Origin: Streptococcus constellatus
Lineage (GTDB): Bacteria > Bacillota > Bacilli > Lactobacillales > Streptococcaceae
Reading direction: 5' to 3'
Assembly (NCBI RefSeq): GCF_902167705.1
Contig: NZ_CABHMZ010000021.1
Span: forward strand, 1 to 64,000
Length of the DNA stretch: 64,000 nucleotides
Part shown: positions 37,246-45,977 of the stretch, one piece after another
How the letters are laid out: the number at the start of each line of letters is the position of its first letter
Position numbering within the stretch: position 1 is the first letter of the stretch
Notes under the pieces: model-generated
Database searches by the model: none
Told to the model about the DNA's origin: nothing
Seen by the model: the letters and a program-made list of their open reading frames with translations, nothing else
Program-made: the position numbers and the translations under genes

Positions 37246-37674
37246 ATGAAACCGTCGGACTTCCAAAAGACAATACAATGTCAATTCGACTGCAAGCTCA
37301 AACGTGTAGTAAAAGGTATTGTCCGTAATTATCGCAAAGAATTAAAGCGACGAAGAAATAAGGAAATTTCCTATTGTGAACTTCCAGAAATCGTCGTGGA
37401 AAAGCTGGCAGTCTGGGACGAATATGAAAGCGATTATACCGCCTTTGATGTATGTGGTATTGAGGTTCGTGTCCTTGATGATGATTTAGCAGAAGCGATT
37501 AAGTATCTGTCTGAAAAAGACAGAGAAATCTTGTTGATGTATTTCTTCTTAGGCATGAGCGATACAGAAATCGGCGACAGATTAAAGATTAACCGTTCAA
37601 CGTCGTTCCGCAGTAGGAAGAACTCACTTGAAGAAATCAAGAAAAAATTAAAGGAGAACATGAATGATGAATAA
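37246..37674 (+). CDS. Sigma-70 region 4-like regulator (Tn916 Orf7-like)
   Basis: A 142-residue protein whose C-terminal half is a sigma region 4 HTH (LSEKDREILLMYFFLGMSDTEIGDRLKINRSTSFRSRKNSLEEI). The frame opens at 37099, but AGGGGGTGTG fits the ATG at 37246. In Tn916 the orf7/orf8 pair activates transfer-gene expression. Its end overlaps the next gene by 11 nt. Confidence 0.85.
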   Translation: MKPSDFQKTIQCQFDCKLKRVVKGIVRNYRKELKRRRNKEISYCELPEIVVEKLAVWDEYESDYTAFDVCGIEVRVLDDDLAEAIKYLSEKDREILLMYFFLGMSDTEIGDRLKINRSTSFRSRKNSLEEIKKKLKENMNDE

Positions 37675-37906
37675 CACACGCCCGTCATTTTACCTTATCT
37701 CGTCGGCTGTGGACGGCAACGTAAATGCGATTGAAAAGATACTGGCATTGTATGACCCGTACATATCAAAATGTTGTTTGCGTCCGTTCTACGACAAATA
37801 TGGTAATGTCTGCATAGTCGTAGACATGGAATTAAAAGGACGTATCAGAGAAGCACTTATTAAAATGATTTTGGACTTTGATATTCCTTTAGAAACCGAA
37901 GAATAA
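37664..37906 (+). CDS. HTH conjugative-transposon protein (Tn916 Orf8-like)
   Basis: An 80-residue protein (SFYLISSAVDGNVNAIEKILALYDPYISKCCLRP) of the small HTH family paired with the sigma-like gene in Tn916 elements. Role: regulation of the element. AAAGGAG lies nine bases before the ATG. Confidence 0.8.
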   Translation: MMNNTRPSFYLISSAVDGNVNAIEKILALYDPYISKCCLRPFYDKYGNVCIVVDMELKGRIREALIKMILDFDIPLETEE

Positions 37907-38281
37907 CAAGCAGTAACCGCAGAGCATGATTTGTTTAATCCCCTCTTTCCTGCTCTGCTCCCTGCTTTTACATGAAAGCATACCGCTTTCGCCACAGCTC
38001 TTTGAAAACTGAATAAAGCAGACAGATACGTTTGTGAGATAGCGAGCCACGGGAACTGTACGCCACGACCTTTTCAAAAGAAAGCGAGCGATCCACGCAG
38101 TGATCCGAGAGCGACCGTTGGAAAAGTCGCTTTGCCACGACCTATCCTCACAGAATAATGATACGTCCGCATGGTGCGGTTCTGCCCACAAGAATGGGAA
38201 TAGTTGAGATACTAACGGAGCTTTCCAAAGCCGTCTGCCTGCTTGAAAAAAATGACACACAGTAAAGGGGGTGCATAGATT
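37907..38281 (+). other. Structured non-coding region upstream of xis
   Basis: No gene in 375 nt. It has nested pairing: TGTGAGATAG (38033-38042) with CTATCCTCACA (38142-38152); CGACCTTTTC (38067-38076) with GAAAAGTCG (38121-38129); and a central GATCCACGCAGTGATC palindrome (38090-38105). GCCACGACCT also occurs twice as a direct repeat (38062-38071, 38134-38143). AAAGGGGGTGC just before 38282 is the xis ribosome site. Confidence 0.6.
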
Positions 38282-38485
38282 ATGAACAATACTGATGTGC
38301 CTATCTGGGAAAAATATACGCTGACGATTGAAGAAGCATCCAAATACTTCCGCATTGGCGAAAAGAAATTGCGTAAATTAGCCGAAGAAAACATTGACGC
38401 TGGCTGGGTTATCGTGAACGGTAACCGTATTCAGATTAAGCGAAAACAATTTGAAAAAATCATAGATACATTGGACGAAATCTAA
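38282..38485 (+). CDS. xis: Excisionase
   Basis: A 67-residue Xis, the same length as Tn916 Xis: winged-helix [26 protein letters not shown] and a basic tail. It bends the ends for excision by Int. The int gene follows. Confidence 0.93.
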   Translation: MNNTDVPIWEKYTLTIEEASKYFRIGEKKLRKLAEENIDAGWVIVNGNRIQIKRKQFEKIIDTLDEI

Positions 38486-38562
38486 TGTCATTGAGCCGTA
38501 GATATGGTATAATAAATGTAGCGTATCACGGCTCATTCCATGACGGAAAGGAGCTTTACACT

Positions 38563-39753
38563 ATGTCTAATGTGAAACGAAAAGACAGTAAAAATCGCAA
38601 TTTGCGTAATGGAGAGAGCCAGCGAAAAGACGGAAGATACGTTTATAAATATACCGATATATACGGAAAGCCACAATTTATTTATTCTTGGAAACTTGTA
38701 CCGACAGACAAGACACCTGCTGGAAAACGTGATGATATATCGTTGAGGGAAAAAGAAACACAGATAAAAAAAGACCTTAACGACGGTATCGACACAGCAG
38801 GCGGTAAAATGACAGTCTGCCAGCTCTACGACAAGAAGAACAGCCAAAGAAAGAACATCAAAAGGGCTACTGAAAAAGGACGACAGTATCTTATGAACGC
38901 TCTGAAAAATGACCCGTTGGGTATGAGAGCGATTGATACCGTCAAGCAGTCGGACGCTAAAGAATGGGCTATCAGAATGAGTGAAAAAGGATATGCCTAC
39001 AAAACGATTGATAACTATAAGCGTTCCTTGAAAGCGTCATTTTACATGGCGATACAAGACGACTGTATCAGAAAGAACCCGTTTGAATTTAGGCTAAGTG
39101 ATGTTCTGGAAGATGATACGGAGCAGAAAGTTATCCTTACACCAGAGCAGGAAGAACGCCTGCTTGCCTTTATGGAAACGGATAAGATTTACAGCAAGTA
39201 TTATGATGAGATTGTGCTTCTGCTGGAAACGGGACTTCGTATTTCTGAATTTTGCGGACTGACGACGCATATTGATATGCAGAACAGAATACTCAATATA
39301 GACCACCAGTTATTGAAAGATAGCGAAATCGGCTACTATATTGAAACGCCAAAGACCAAAAACGGAAAACGGGAACTTCCATTGACAGAACGGGCTTATC
39401 AAGCAATCCAAAGAATACTAAAGAACAGAGGAAAAGCACAACCGCTGATTGTAGGTGGTTACAGCAATTTTCTATTCTTAAACCGTGAGGGCTTGCCTAA
39501 AGTTGCAGGAAACTATGAGGGCATGGTGCGAGGACTGATTAAGAAGTATAACAAGTATCACACGGACAAGTTACCGAACATCACACCACATTCATTCCGA
39601 CATACTTATTGTACGAATATGGCAAACAAAGGAATGAACCCTAACACTCTGCAATATCTCATGGGACACGCTAACATAACCATGACACTTGGCTATTATG
39701 CACACGGTACATTTCAATCTGCAAAAGCAGAACTGGAAAGACTGGCTTGTTAA
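38563..39753 (+). CDS. int: Tyrosine integrase, Tn916 type
   Basis: A 396-residue tyrosine recombinase. The N-terminal arm-binding domain (RKDGRYVYKYTDIYGKPQFIYSWKLV), core-binding domain (KEWAIRMSEKGYAYKTIDNYKRSLKASF) and catalytic domain with Arg in TGLRISEF, HSFRHTY and Tyr in GHANITMTLGYYAHG are all present. The frame opens at 38485, but GGAAAGGAG fits the ATG at 38563 and gives the Tn916 Int start. It reads outward towards cas7. Confidence 0.95.
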   Translation: MSNVKRKDSKNRNLRNGESQRKDGRYVYKYTDIYGKPQFIYSWKLVPTDKTPAGKRDDISLREKETQIKKDLNDGIDTAGGKMTVCQLYDKKNSQRKNIKRATEKGRQYLMNALKNDPLGMRAIDTVKQSDAKEWAIRMSEKGYAYKTIDNYKRSLKASFYMAIQDDCIRKNPFEFRLSDVLEDDTEQKVILTPEQEERLLAFMETDKIYSKYYDEIVLLLETGLRISEFCGLTTHIDMQNRILNIDHQLLKDSEIGYYIETPKTKNGKRELPLTERAYQAIQRILKNRGKAQPLIVGGYSNFLFLNREGLPKVAGNYEGMVRGLIKKYNKYHTDKLPNITPHSFRHTYCTNMANKGMNPNTLQYLMGHANITMTLGYYAHGTFQSAKAELERLAC

Positions 39754-39767
39754 TATCGGAGCTTATA

Positions 39768-39787
39768 TTTACTACTCATTTACTACT
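39768..39787. repeat. Right integrase arm-type repeats
   Basis: TTTACTACT at 39768-39776 and 39779-39787, with the spacing and orientation of the left pair (17236-17255). Confidence 0.75.
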
Positions 39788-39902
39788 TTTGGTTGCATTT
39801 TCATGCTGGTAAATGCCAGCTTATGCAAGGTATCTTCCAAAAAGAAAATACCGATAAAGCCCTAAAATACGGGATATATCGGCATTTACCAACTTATGAA
39901 AA

Positions 39903-39928
39903 GATAATCAGAAATTTAGTAAGTTTTT
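39903..39928. repeat. Right terminal inverted repeat of the ICE
   Basis: Begins GATAATCAGA; 21 of 26 bases match the reverse complement of the left end. The span 39754-39902 holds arm sites and inverted repeats but no gene. Confidence 0.8.
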
Positions 39929-39934
39929 CCTTTT

Positions 39935-39970
39935 AAACAAGCAAAAAATGAAGGTGAAAGCGAGGAGTAA
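39935..39970 (+). pseudogene. cas8c: Displaced 3' end of cas8c
   Basis: Reads KQAKNEGESEE then TAA, three bases before the cas7 ATG. The codon phase joins to cas8c codon 620 (ending 17160) if a 6-bp coupling sequence sits between. This is the natural cas8c/cas7 junction. Confidence 0.75.
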
Positions 39971-39973
39971 CAA

Positions 39974-40822
39974 ATGTTAGAACATAAAATTGATTTTATC
40001 GCAACAGTTGAAGTGAGAGAAGCTAACGCAAACGGGGATCCGTTGTCAGGGAATATGCCTAGGACGGACGCAAAAGGTCATGGCTTGATGAGTGATGTTT
40101 CTATTAAGCGTAAAATTAGAAACCGCATGCAAGATATGGGGCAATCAATTTTTGTGCAAGCAGGAGATCGTATTGAAGACGATTTTAAATCTTTAGAAAA
40201 ACGCTTTTCCAATCAATTTACTTCTAAAACACCTGATAGTGAAGTTGAGGAAAAAGCTAATCAATTATGGTTGGATGTCCGTTCTTTTGGTCAAGTCTTC
40301 ACTTACTTAAAAAAATCAATAGGTGTGCGTGGTCCTATTTCTATCAGTATGGCAAAATCTCTAGAGCCAATTGTGATTTCTAGTTTGCAAATCACCCGTA
40401 GTACTAATGGTATGGAAGCTAAAAATGAAAGTGGACGTTCATCCGACACTATGGGAACAAAACATTTTGTGGATTATGGTGTATATGTTATCAAAGGCTC
40501 TATCAATCCAAATTTTGCTGAAAAAACAGGATTTTCTGATGAAGATGCTGAAGTTATTAAGCAAGCTCTGATTAGTTTATTTGAAAATGATGCTTCATCA
40601 GCTCGCCCAGAAGGTTCAATGCGTGTGAGAGATGTTTTCTGGTTCACACATTCTAGTAAACTAGGTAATGTTTCAAGTGCTCGTATCTTTGATTTGTTAG
40701 AATTTGACAAAGAAAAGCAAGACAAGGATAGCTATGAGGAGTATGCTATTCATCTTAATCAAGAGAAGTTGGCAGATTATGAAGCTAAAGGACTGAAAGT
40801 TGATATCTTAGAAGGACTTTAA
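39974..40822 (+). CDS. cas7: Cas7c (Csd2), type I-C Cascade backbone
   Basis: A 282-residue Csd2 protein that coats crRNA in Cascade. The N-terminal RAMP strand is KIDFIATVEVREANANGDPLSGNMPRTD, then RSFGQVFTYLKKSIGVRGPISI and RVRDVFWFTHSSKLGN. Complete, no lesion. Its ribosome site GCGAGGAG lies within the displaced cas8c end, so translation signals survive the ICE insertion; its transcription now has to start within or beyond the ICE right end. Confidence 0.95.
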   Translation: MLEHKIDFIATVEVREANANGDPLSGNMPRTDAKGHGLMSDVSIKRKIRNRMQDMGQSIFVQAGDRIEDDFKSLEKRFSNQFTSKTPDSEVEEKANQLWLDVRSFGQVFTYLKKSIGVRGPISISMAKSLEPIVISSLQITRSTNGMEAKNESGRSSDTMGTKHFVDYGVYVIKGSINPNFAEKTGFSDEDAEVIKQALISLFENDASSARPEGSMRVRDVFWFTHSSKLGNVSSARIFDLLEFDKEKQDKDSYEEYAIHLNQEKLADYEAKGLKVDILEGL

Positions 40823-40823
40823 T

Positions 40824-41495
40824 ATGGTCTATTCAGAAAATGACTACCTCATGCTATCGGGGATTCAGCATTTCCAGTTTTGTAAAAGACAATAGGGCTT
40901 AATTCACATTGAGCAGCAATGGGCGGATAATGAGGCGACAGCACATGGTCAAATTTTGCACCAAAAGGCAGATAATCCTTACATTAAAGAAAAACGTAAG
41001 GATATGATCACTTCACGAGCTATGCATGTTTCATCAAAAGCACTTGGTCTTTATGGTATTCTTGATGTCGTAGAATTTTATAAAGATGAAAATGGTGTCA
41101 ATTTGAAAGGTAAACAAGGAAAGTGGCTGCCTTGTATTGTTGAGTATAAACGTGGAAAACCTAAAAGGGATATCCGTGACATTGTTCAGTTGGTAGCACA
41201 AACTATTTGTCTTGAAGAAACCTTGGAATGCCACATTGAGACAGGCTGTCTCTATTACCATAGTGTAAATCAAAAAAAGGTCATTGAAATTACTAAAGAA
41301 TTGCGTCAGGAAGTTTTTGATTTAGCTGCGCAAATGCATTATTATTATGACAATAAAATCATAGATAAAGCAGAGTATTTTAAAAATTGCCCGTTATGCT
41401 CTTTGGCTGATATCTGTATGCCACGCTTAAGCAAAAAAACTCGTAACGTCAATAATTACATTAAACAGTCTTTGATGAGTGAGGATAGCTTATGA
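40824..41495 (+). pseudogene. cas4: cas4 with an amber codon
   Basis: The frame MVYSENDYLMLSGIQHFQFCKRQ is stopped by TAG at 40893-40895 where the family has Trp (RQWALIHI pattern), then continues GLIHIEQQWADNEATAHG to the end. Restart is possible at TTG 40956 but loses the first iron-sulfur cysteine (FCKRQ); the other three (CPLCSLADIC) remain. Cas4 trims prespacers and checks their PAM with Cas1-Cas2. The stop overlaps the cas1 start (ATGA). Confidence 0.85.
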
Positions 41496-42517
41496 AAAAA
41501 TTATTGAATACTTTGTATCTTACCCAAGATAATTTTTATTTAACGCGTGAGCGAGATAATATTGTTGTCAAGCAAGAAGGAAAGGTTGTTAGTCGCTTTC
41601 CTTATCGCATTATTGATGGTATTGTGTGTTTCTCATACTTGGGTGTCTCACCATCTTTGATTGAATTGTGTGCACAAAATCAAATCAATCTCTCTTTTCA
41701 TACTCCTCAAGGACGTTTTTGTGGTCGCTTTGTAGGACCAACCAATGGAAATGTTTTGCTCAGGCGTGAGCATTATCGTTTAGCAGATAATGATCTTTCA
41801 ACGGAATATGCCAAGCGCTTTATCTTAGCAAAGGTATCCAATTCTAGAAAATATTTGCTTCGTTTCAAACGTGATCATCGAGATAGAATTGATAATCAGC
41901 TATTTGAAGAGATTAATACAGAATTAACATGGGCTTTAGAAATGATTCAATCGGTGCCGAATAAGGAAACTTTACTAGGAATTGAGGGACAAGCAGCTAA
42001 TCAATATTTCCGAGCATTCAATGAACTAGTTTTAGCTGACAAAGACACATTTCAGTTTAAGGGACGTACACGACGACCGCCCCAAGATTGTGTTAATGCT
42101 CTTATGTCGTTTGGCTATAGTTTATTAACCTACGAGTGTCAATCTGCTTTAGAGGCTGTTGGATTGGATAGCTATGTTGGTTTTTATCATACAGACAGAC
42201 CAGGGCGTGCCAGTTTAGCTCTTGATTTAGTAGAGGAATTTCGTTCTTATATTGTTGATCGTTTTGTTTTTTCTTTAATAAATAAAGGACAATTAAATAA
42301 AATGCACTTTGACATGAAGGAAAATGGAAGTGTTATTTTAACCGAAAAAGGACGTGCTATCTTTATTGAAGCTTGGCAGAAGCGTAAACATACAGAAGTT
42401 GAACATCCTTTCACAAAAGAAAAAGTTAAATTGATGTTGGTACCTTATGTACAGGCGCAGTTATTAGCCAAAGCAATCCGTGGAGAATTAGAATCGTATC
42501 CACCATTTTTAATCTAG
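41492..42517 (+). CDS. cas1: Cas1 integrase
   Basis: A 341-residue type I-C Cas1 that inserts spacers with Cas2. The catalytic Glu lies in LLGIEGQAANQYF, with His and Asp further on (YHTDRPGRASLALDLVEEFR). Complete. Overlaps cas4. Confidence 0.95.
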   Translation: MKKLLNTLYLTQDNFYLTRERDNIVVKQEGKVVSRFPYRIIDGIVCFSYLGVSPSLIELCAQNQINLSFHTPQGRFCGRFVGPTNGNVLLRREHYRLADNDLSTEYAKRFILAKVSNSRKYLLRFKRDHRDRIDNQLFEEINTELTWALEMIQSVPNKETLLGIEGQAANQYFRAFNELVLADKDTFQFKGRTRRPPQDCVNALMSFGYSLLTYECQSALEAVGLDSYVGFYHTDRPGRASLALDLVEEFRSYIVDRFVFSLINKGQLNKMHFDMKENGSVILTEKGRAIFIEAWQKRKHTEVEHPFTKEKVKLMLVPYVQAQLLAKAIRGELESYPPFLI

Positions 42518-42527
42518 GAGTAGACTT

Positions 42528-42821
42528 ATGATGGTTTTAGTAACTTATGATGTTAATACGGAAGAAACAGCAGGTAGGAGACGTTTACGACATGTGGCAA
42601 AACTTTGTGTTGATTATGGTCAACGTGTACAAAACTCAGTTTTTGAATGCTCATTAACTCCAGCCGAATTTGTAGAGATAAAAAATGAACTATTAACAAT
42701 CATTGACCAAGAATCAGATAGTGTTAGATTTTACTTACTTGGCAAAAATTGGCAAAATCGTGTTGAAACGATTGGTCGAGATGATAGTTATGACCCTGAT
42801 GTGGGGGTATTGCTTTTATAA
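42528..42821 (+). CDS. cas2: Cas2
   Basis: A 97-residue Cas2 with the ferredoxin-like start MVLVTYDVNTEETAGRRRLRHVAKLCVDYGQRVQNSVFEC. It bridges the Cas1 dimers. GGAGTAGA precedes the double ATG. Complete. Confidence 0.95.
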   Translation: MMVLVTYDVNTEETAGRRRLRHVAKLCVDYGQRVQNSVFECSLTPAEFVEIKNELLTIIDQESDSVRFYLLGKNWQNRVETIGRDDSYDPDVGVLLL

Positions 42822-42967
42822 AAACTTGTGTGCGAGCCTAGGTTACACATCAAAACCTGTGACATTCGCGCATCAACTTAGAATTATAGTGGCAAAAACC
42901 TCGTTTTATTGGGGAAACTAGCTCAATAGATTCTTGATTTTAGCCACAAACAGTGTAACTATGCGCT
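42822..42967 (+). promoter_or_regulatory. CRISPR leader
   Basis: A 146-nt AT-rich non-coding stretch between cas2 and the first repeat, placed where transcription of the array and spacer insertion begin. Confidence 0.75.
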
Positions 42968-43866
42968 GTCGCACCCTTCGCGGGTGCGTGGATTGAAATG
43001 GCAAGGAGCAGTTAGCTACATTTATCCAAAATAAGTCGCACCCTTCGCGGGTGCGTGGATTGAAATCAATCAAATAACAACATTGCATCACGTTTTAATT
43101 CGTCGCACCCTTCGCGGGTGCGTGGATTGAAATTGGTTTATTAACGGATGCTGAAATGCAGATTTTGTCGCACCCTTCGCGGGTGCGTGGATTGAAATTT
43201 AAACATCGGGCGTCAATGAGTCCTGCTTTTAAGTCGCACCCTTCGCGGGTGCGTGGATTGAAATTGCAGAAACAGAACGACGTTTTTTGAACCACGTTAC
43301 GTCGCACCCTTCGCGGGTGCGTGGATTGAAATACAACTAAAAACGGAGTTCCTATTCAAACTAACTCGTCGCACCCTTCGCGGGTGCGTGGATTGAAATA
43401 CAAAAAGAAAAAGAGGTTGCAGAGTGGCTAGCCAGTCGCACCCTTCGCGGGTGCGTGGATTGAAATAAAGAATATGGGATAATAGAAATAGATAAGTAGG
43501 GCGTCGCACCCTTCGCGGGTGCGTGGATTGAAATACTACTTGGCCAGCCGGTGAATAATACCAAGTATCGTCGCACCCTTCGCGGGTGCGTGGATTGAAA
43601 TTAAAATCCTTGGTAAAGTATATGGAGAATTAACGTCGCACCCTTCGCGGGTGCGTGGATTGAAATTTTTTGCCCGACATAATAATCCATGAATTGCTCA
43701 TGTCGCACCCTTCGCGGGTACGTGGATTGAAATCGTACACTACACTCACTTCCATGTTACAACGTGGCGTCGCACCCTTCGCGGGTACGTGGATTGAAAT
43801 TGGGCTGTCGTTACCGTCGTTGAGAAGTGCTAGAGTCGCACCCTTCGCGGGTGTGTGGACTGAATA
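42968..43866 (+). CRISPR. Type I-C CRISPR array, 14 repeats and 13 spacers
   Basis: The 32-nt repeat begins GTCGCACCCTTCGCGGGTGC and ends GGATTGAAAT; GCACCC/GGGTGC forms the hairpin. Repeats start at 42968, 43035, 43102, 43167, 43233, 43301, 43368, 43435, 43503, 43570, 43635, 43702, 43769 and 43835. Spacers are 33-36 nt. Repeats 1-11 are identical, 12 and 13 share a G to A change (GGGTAC), and 14 is degenerate (GTGTGTGGAC, ending TGAATA), so the leader is on the cas2 side. All spacers differ. Confidence 0.98.
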
Positions 43867-44170
43867 TGCTTATAAGCCTTTGCTCCCTTTCAAAAAGTAT
43901 GCTACATTTTTTAAGTGTCTTAGTCTTTGACAATGCTAAAATTTTGCAGAAGTGTCCTGAAATCTTAACAGTATTTTTTGAAATTCTCTTACTTGGTGGA
44001 AAGAACGATTTACTTAGTGAGAGAGTGTACCAAAACTTGAGATTGGATAAATAGCGGTCCCACTTACATCAACATCTGAGGTCAGAAAGGTTCTTACTTA
44101 GTGTATACATTTTAGGTGGAGTACCTGAAATAAGAAAGTTACCAACATCTTCCAACCTCCCCACCCATCA

Positions 44171-44203
44171 AAAAAGAACAGCTCTGTTTGAGCTGTTCTT
44201 TTT
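44171..44203. terminator. Bidirectional terminator after the array and cysK
   Basis: AAAGAACAGCTC pairs with GAGCTGTTCTTT around a short loop, with T runs on both strands. The remainder of 43867-44256 contains no gene that I can support. Confidence 0.85.
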
Positions 44204-44256
44204 AAACTGTTAGCAAATCCGAATTTAAAGTTTGTATTGTGTATATTTCTCAACTT

Positions 44257-45186
44257 CTAAACCTCAAAATTATAGAGAGCGGTTGAGAGGTAGCGCTCGC
44301 CATTATCTGGAGCAAGAGCTAGGACTTTTTTGCCTGTGCCTAGTTTTTTGGCGACTTCAAGTGCGGCATAGATAGCTGCGGCAGAAGAAATTCCTACAAG
44401 AAAGCCTTCTTGTCCACCGACACGGCGTCCCAGGTCGAGCGCTTGATCAGAAGTAACGCGGACAATACCGTCATAAGCTTGGGTGTCCAGTGTTTCTGGG
44501 ATAAAACCAGCTGAAATTCCTTGAATCTTGTGTGGTCCAGGTTTTTCACCGGACAGGATAGCGGACTCATCGGCTTCAACTGCGTAAACTTGTATATTCG
44601 GATTGACTTTTTTGAGAGCGTGAGAAACGCCAGAAATGGTACCACCCGTGCCAACTCCTCCGACAAAGGCATCCAATCCTTTTTCACCGAAAGCAGCGAT
44701 AATTTCAGCTCCTGTTGTTCTTTCGTGTACTTCAGGATTAGCTGGATTGTTGAACTGTAGCGGCAGCCATCCGTTGCGTTCTTTGGCGATTTCTTCAGCT
44801 TTGGCAATCGCACCTTTCATTCCCTCACTTCCGGGAGTGAGCACCAATTCGGCGCCATAAGCTTGGATAATTTTGCGACGCTCTACACTCATGGTTTCTG
44901 GCATAACAATAACAACCTTATAACCTTTAGCAGCACCAACCCAAGACAAACCGATTCCGGTATTTCCGCTCGTTGCTTCGACAATGGTTGCACCTGGTTG
45001 AAGCAAGCCCTCTTGCTCAGCGGTCTCAATCATGCTGAGAGCAATGCGATCTTTGACAGACGACCCTGGATTGAAAGCCTCTAGCTTGACATAGACATCA
45101 GCAGCGCCTTCTGGAACCAGCTTGTTCAATTTCACAATAGGAGTATTTCCGATGAGTTCTGTAATGTTATGATAAATTTGTGCCAT
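44257..45186 (-). CDS. cysK: Cysteine synthase A
   Basis: A 309-residue PLP enzyme making cysteine from O-acetylserine and sulfide. The PLP lysine is in [13 protein letters not shown], the substrate loop in TSGNTGIGL and the phosphate loop in GTGGTISG. The frame opens 26 codons earlier with hydrophobic residues unlike the family; I start at [13 protein letters not shown]. Confidence 0.95.
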   Translation of the reverse strand: MAQIYHNITELIGNTPIVKLNKLVPEGAADVYVKLEAFNPGSSVKDRIALSMIETAEQEGLLQPGATIVEATSGNTGIGLSWVGAAKGYKVVIVMPETMSVERRKIIQAYGAELVLTPGSEGMKGAIAKAEEIAKERNGWLPLQFNNPANPEVHERTTGAEIIAAFGEKGLDAFVGGVGTGGTISGVSHALKKVNPNIQVYAVEADESAILSGEKPGPHKIQGISAGFIPETLDTQAYDGIVRVTSDQALDLGRRVGGQEGFLVGISSAAAIYAALEVAKKLGTGKKVLALAPDNGERYLSTALYNFEV

Positions 45187-45248
45187 AAAATAATACCTCA
45201 ATTCTGTTGATACAATCAGTATAAAACGAAAAAGAGTCTTTGTAAAAT

Positions 45249-45280
45249 ATAAAAAAACTATCAAGTCGATAGCTTTTTTT
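45249..45280. terminator. Terminator between yigZ and cysK
   Basis: AAAAAACTATC pairs with GATAGCTTTTTT, five-base loop; it ends yigZ on the minus strand. Confidence 0.75.
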
Positions 45281-45285
45281 AATAT

Positions 45286-45921
45286 TTAGGATAAAGAAAT
45301 GGGAACCTCAACTTTCCGCAATCCCTGCTCAATAATGTCAATTTTTCCATTAAACAGTTCAATCAAACTTTTTATAACGCTCTCCTTATCGTCTTTGTCA
45401 ACGAAAATAGTCGTTTGTACTTGATCTGTAAAAGTTGTATCCTGTTCCTGCAACTGTTTGGCTTTAAGAAAATTTGGCAATTCTTGATATTGACTGTAGG
45501 AAAGAGTAAGCCTTAGTCCAAGTTGTTCTTTTATGTGGACACTTCCGATTTCTTTGATAGCTAGGGCAACGCTGCCAGCATAAGCCCGAATGAGTCCACC
45601 TGCTCCTAACTTGATGCCCCCAAAATAGCGCGTCACGACAGCACAGACGTTGGTTAGTTGATGATTTTCTAAGACGCCTAGCATAGGCACGCCAGCAGTT
45701 CCACTGGGTTCACCGTCATCGCTGCTTCGCTTCATTTCGCTCCGCTCTCCTAAAATAAAGGCAGAGCAGTTATGAGTAGCTTTGTAGTGTTCTTTTTTGA
45801 TAGCCTGAATAAACTCTCGCGCTTCATCCTCTGTTGTCACACGCTTAATGTGACAGATAAAGCGCGATTTTTTGATTTCTTCTTGGACTTGACCGTCCTC
45901 TTTGATTGTTCTAAATTCCAT
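45286..45921 (-). CDS. YigZ/IMPACT family protein
   Basis: A 211-residue protein with the UPF0029/IMPACT N-terminal domain (KKSRFICHIKRV, DDGEPSGTAGVPMLGVLE, VTRYFGGIKLGAGGLIRAYAG) and a ferredoxin-like C-terminal domain. It is often next to comFA in streptococci and is divergent from it here. The molecular role is not firmly known. Confidence 0.9.
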   Translation of the reverse strand: MEFRTIKEDGQVQEEIKKSRFICHIKRVTTEDEAREFIQAIKKEHYKATHNCSAFILGERSEMKRSSDDGEPSGTAGVPMLGVLENHQLTNVCAVVTRYFGGIKLGAGGLIRAYAGSVALAIKEIGSVHIKEQLGLRLTLSYSQYQELPNFLKAKQLQEQDTTFTDQVQTTIFVDKDDKESVIKSLIELFNGKIDIIEQGLRKVEVPISLS

Positions 45922-45962
45922 ATCTTCATTTTACAAAAAAACTTTTATTTTGCCAAAGTTTT

Positions 45963-45970
45963 TCCGAATA
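45963..45970 (+). promoter_or_regulatory. Competence (ComX) box of comFA
   Basis: TCCGAATA matches the late-competence box TNCGAATA. It ends seven bases before the comFA ATG, so the transcript should be leaderless or nearly so. An identical 7-nt spacing is seen at the prepilin peptidase gene. Confidence 0.8.
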
Positions 45971-45977
45971 AATAGAT

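Larger units (their letters stand above)
17161..39934 (+). mobile_element. Tn916-family ICE inserted in the 3' end of cas8c
   Basis: A complete conjugative transposon of about 22.8 kb. Ends are set by 26-bp imperfect inverted repeats (21 of 26 match; 17161-17186 and 39903-39928) and by the split cas8c frame; each end is uncertain by a few bases because Tn916-type elements carry 5-6 bp coupling sequences. Modules in order: surface adhesin, DUF961 pair, coupling protein, oriT, relaxase, cargo, two ardA genes, mating-channel genes, TetR/hydrolase cargo, regulators, xis, int. It has no tet(M) or other resistance gene that I recognise. It is visibly richer in GC than the flanking cas genes. Confidence 0.95.

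Noticed and set aside
39612..39619. TACGAATA, a perfect competence-box match inside int
   Set aside because: It is inside coding sequence with no gene start after it; chance match.
17446..39753. tet(M), erm or other antibiotic resistance gene in the ICE
   Set aside because: No ORF resembles one; the usual tet(M) position holds the TetR/hydrolase pair.
42968..43866. Possible self-targeting of the ICE or flanking genes by the spacers
   Set aside because: Comparison by eye found no match; a proper search was not possible.
42968..43930. Reading frames through the CRISPR array with repeated HPSRVRGLK- or NPRTREGCD-like peptides
   Set aside because: They are translations of the CRISPR repeat and not genes.
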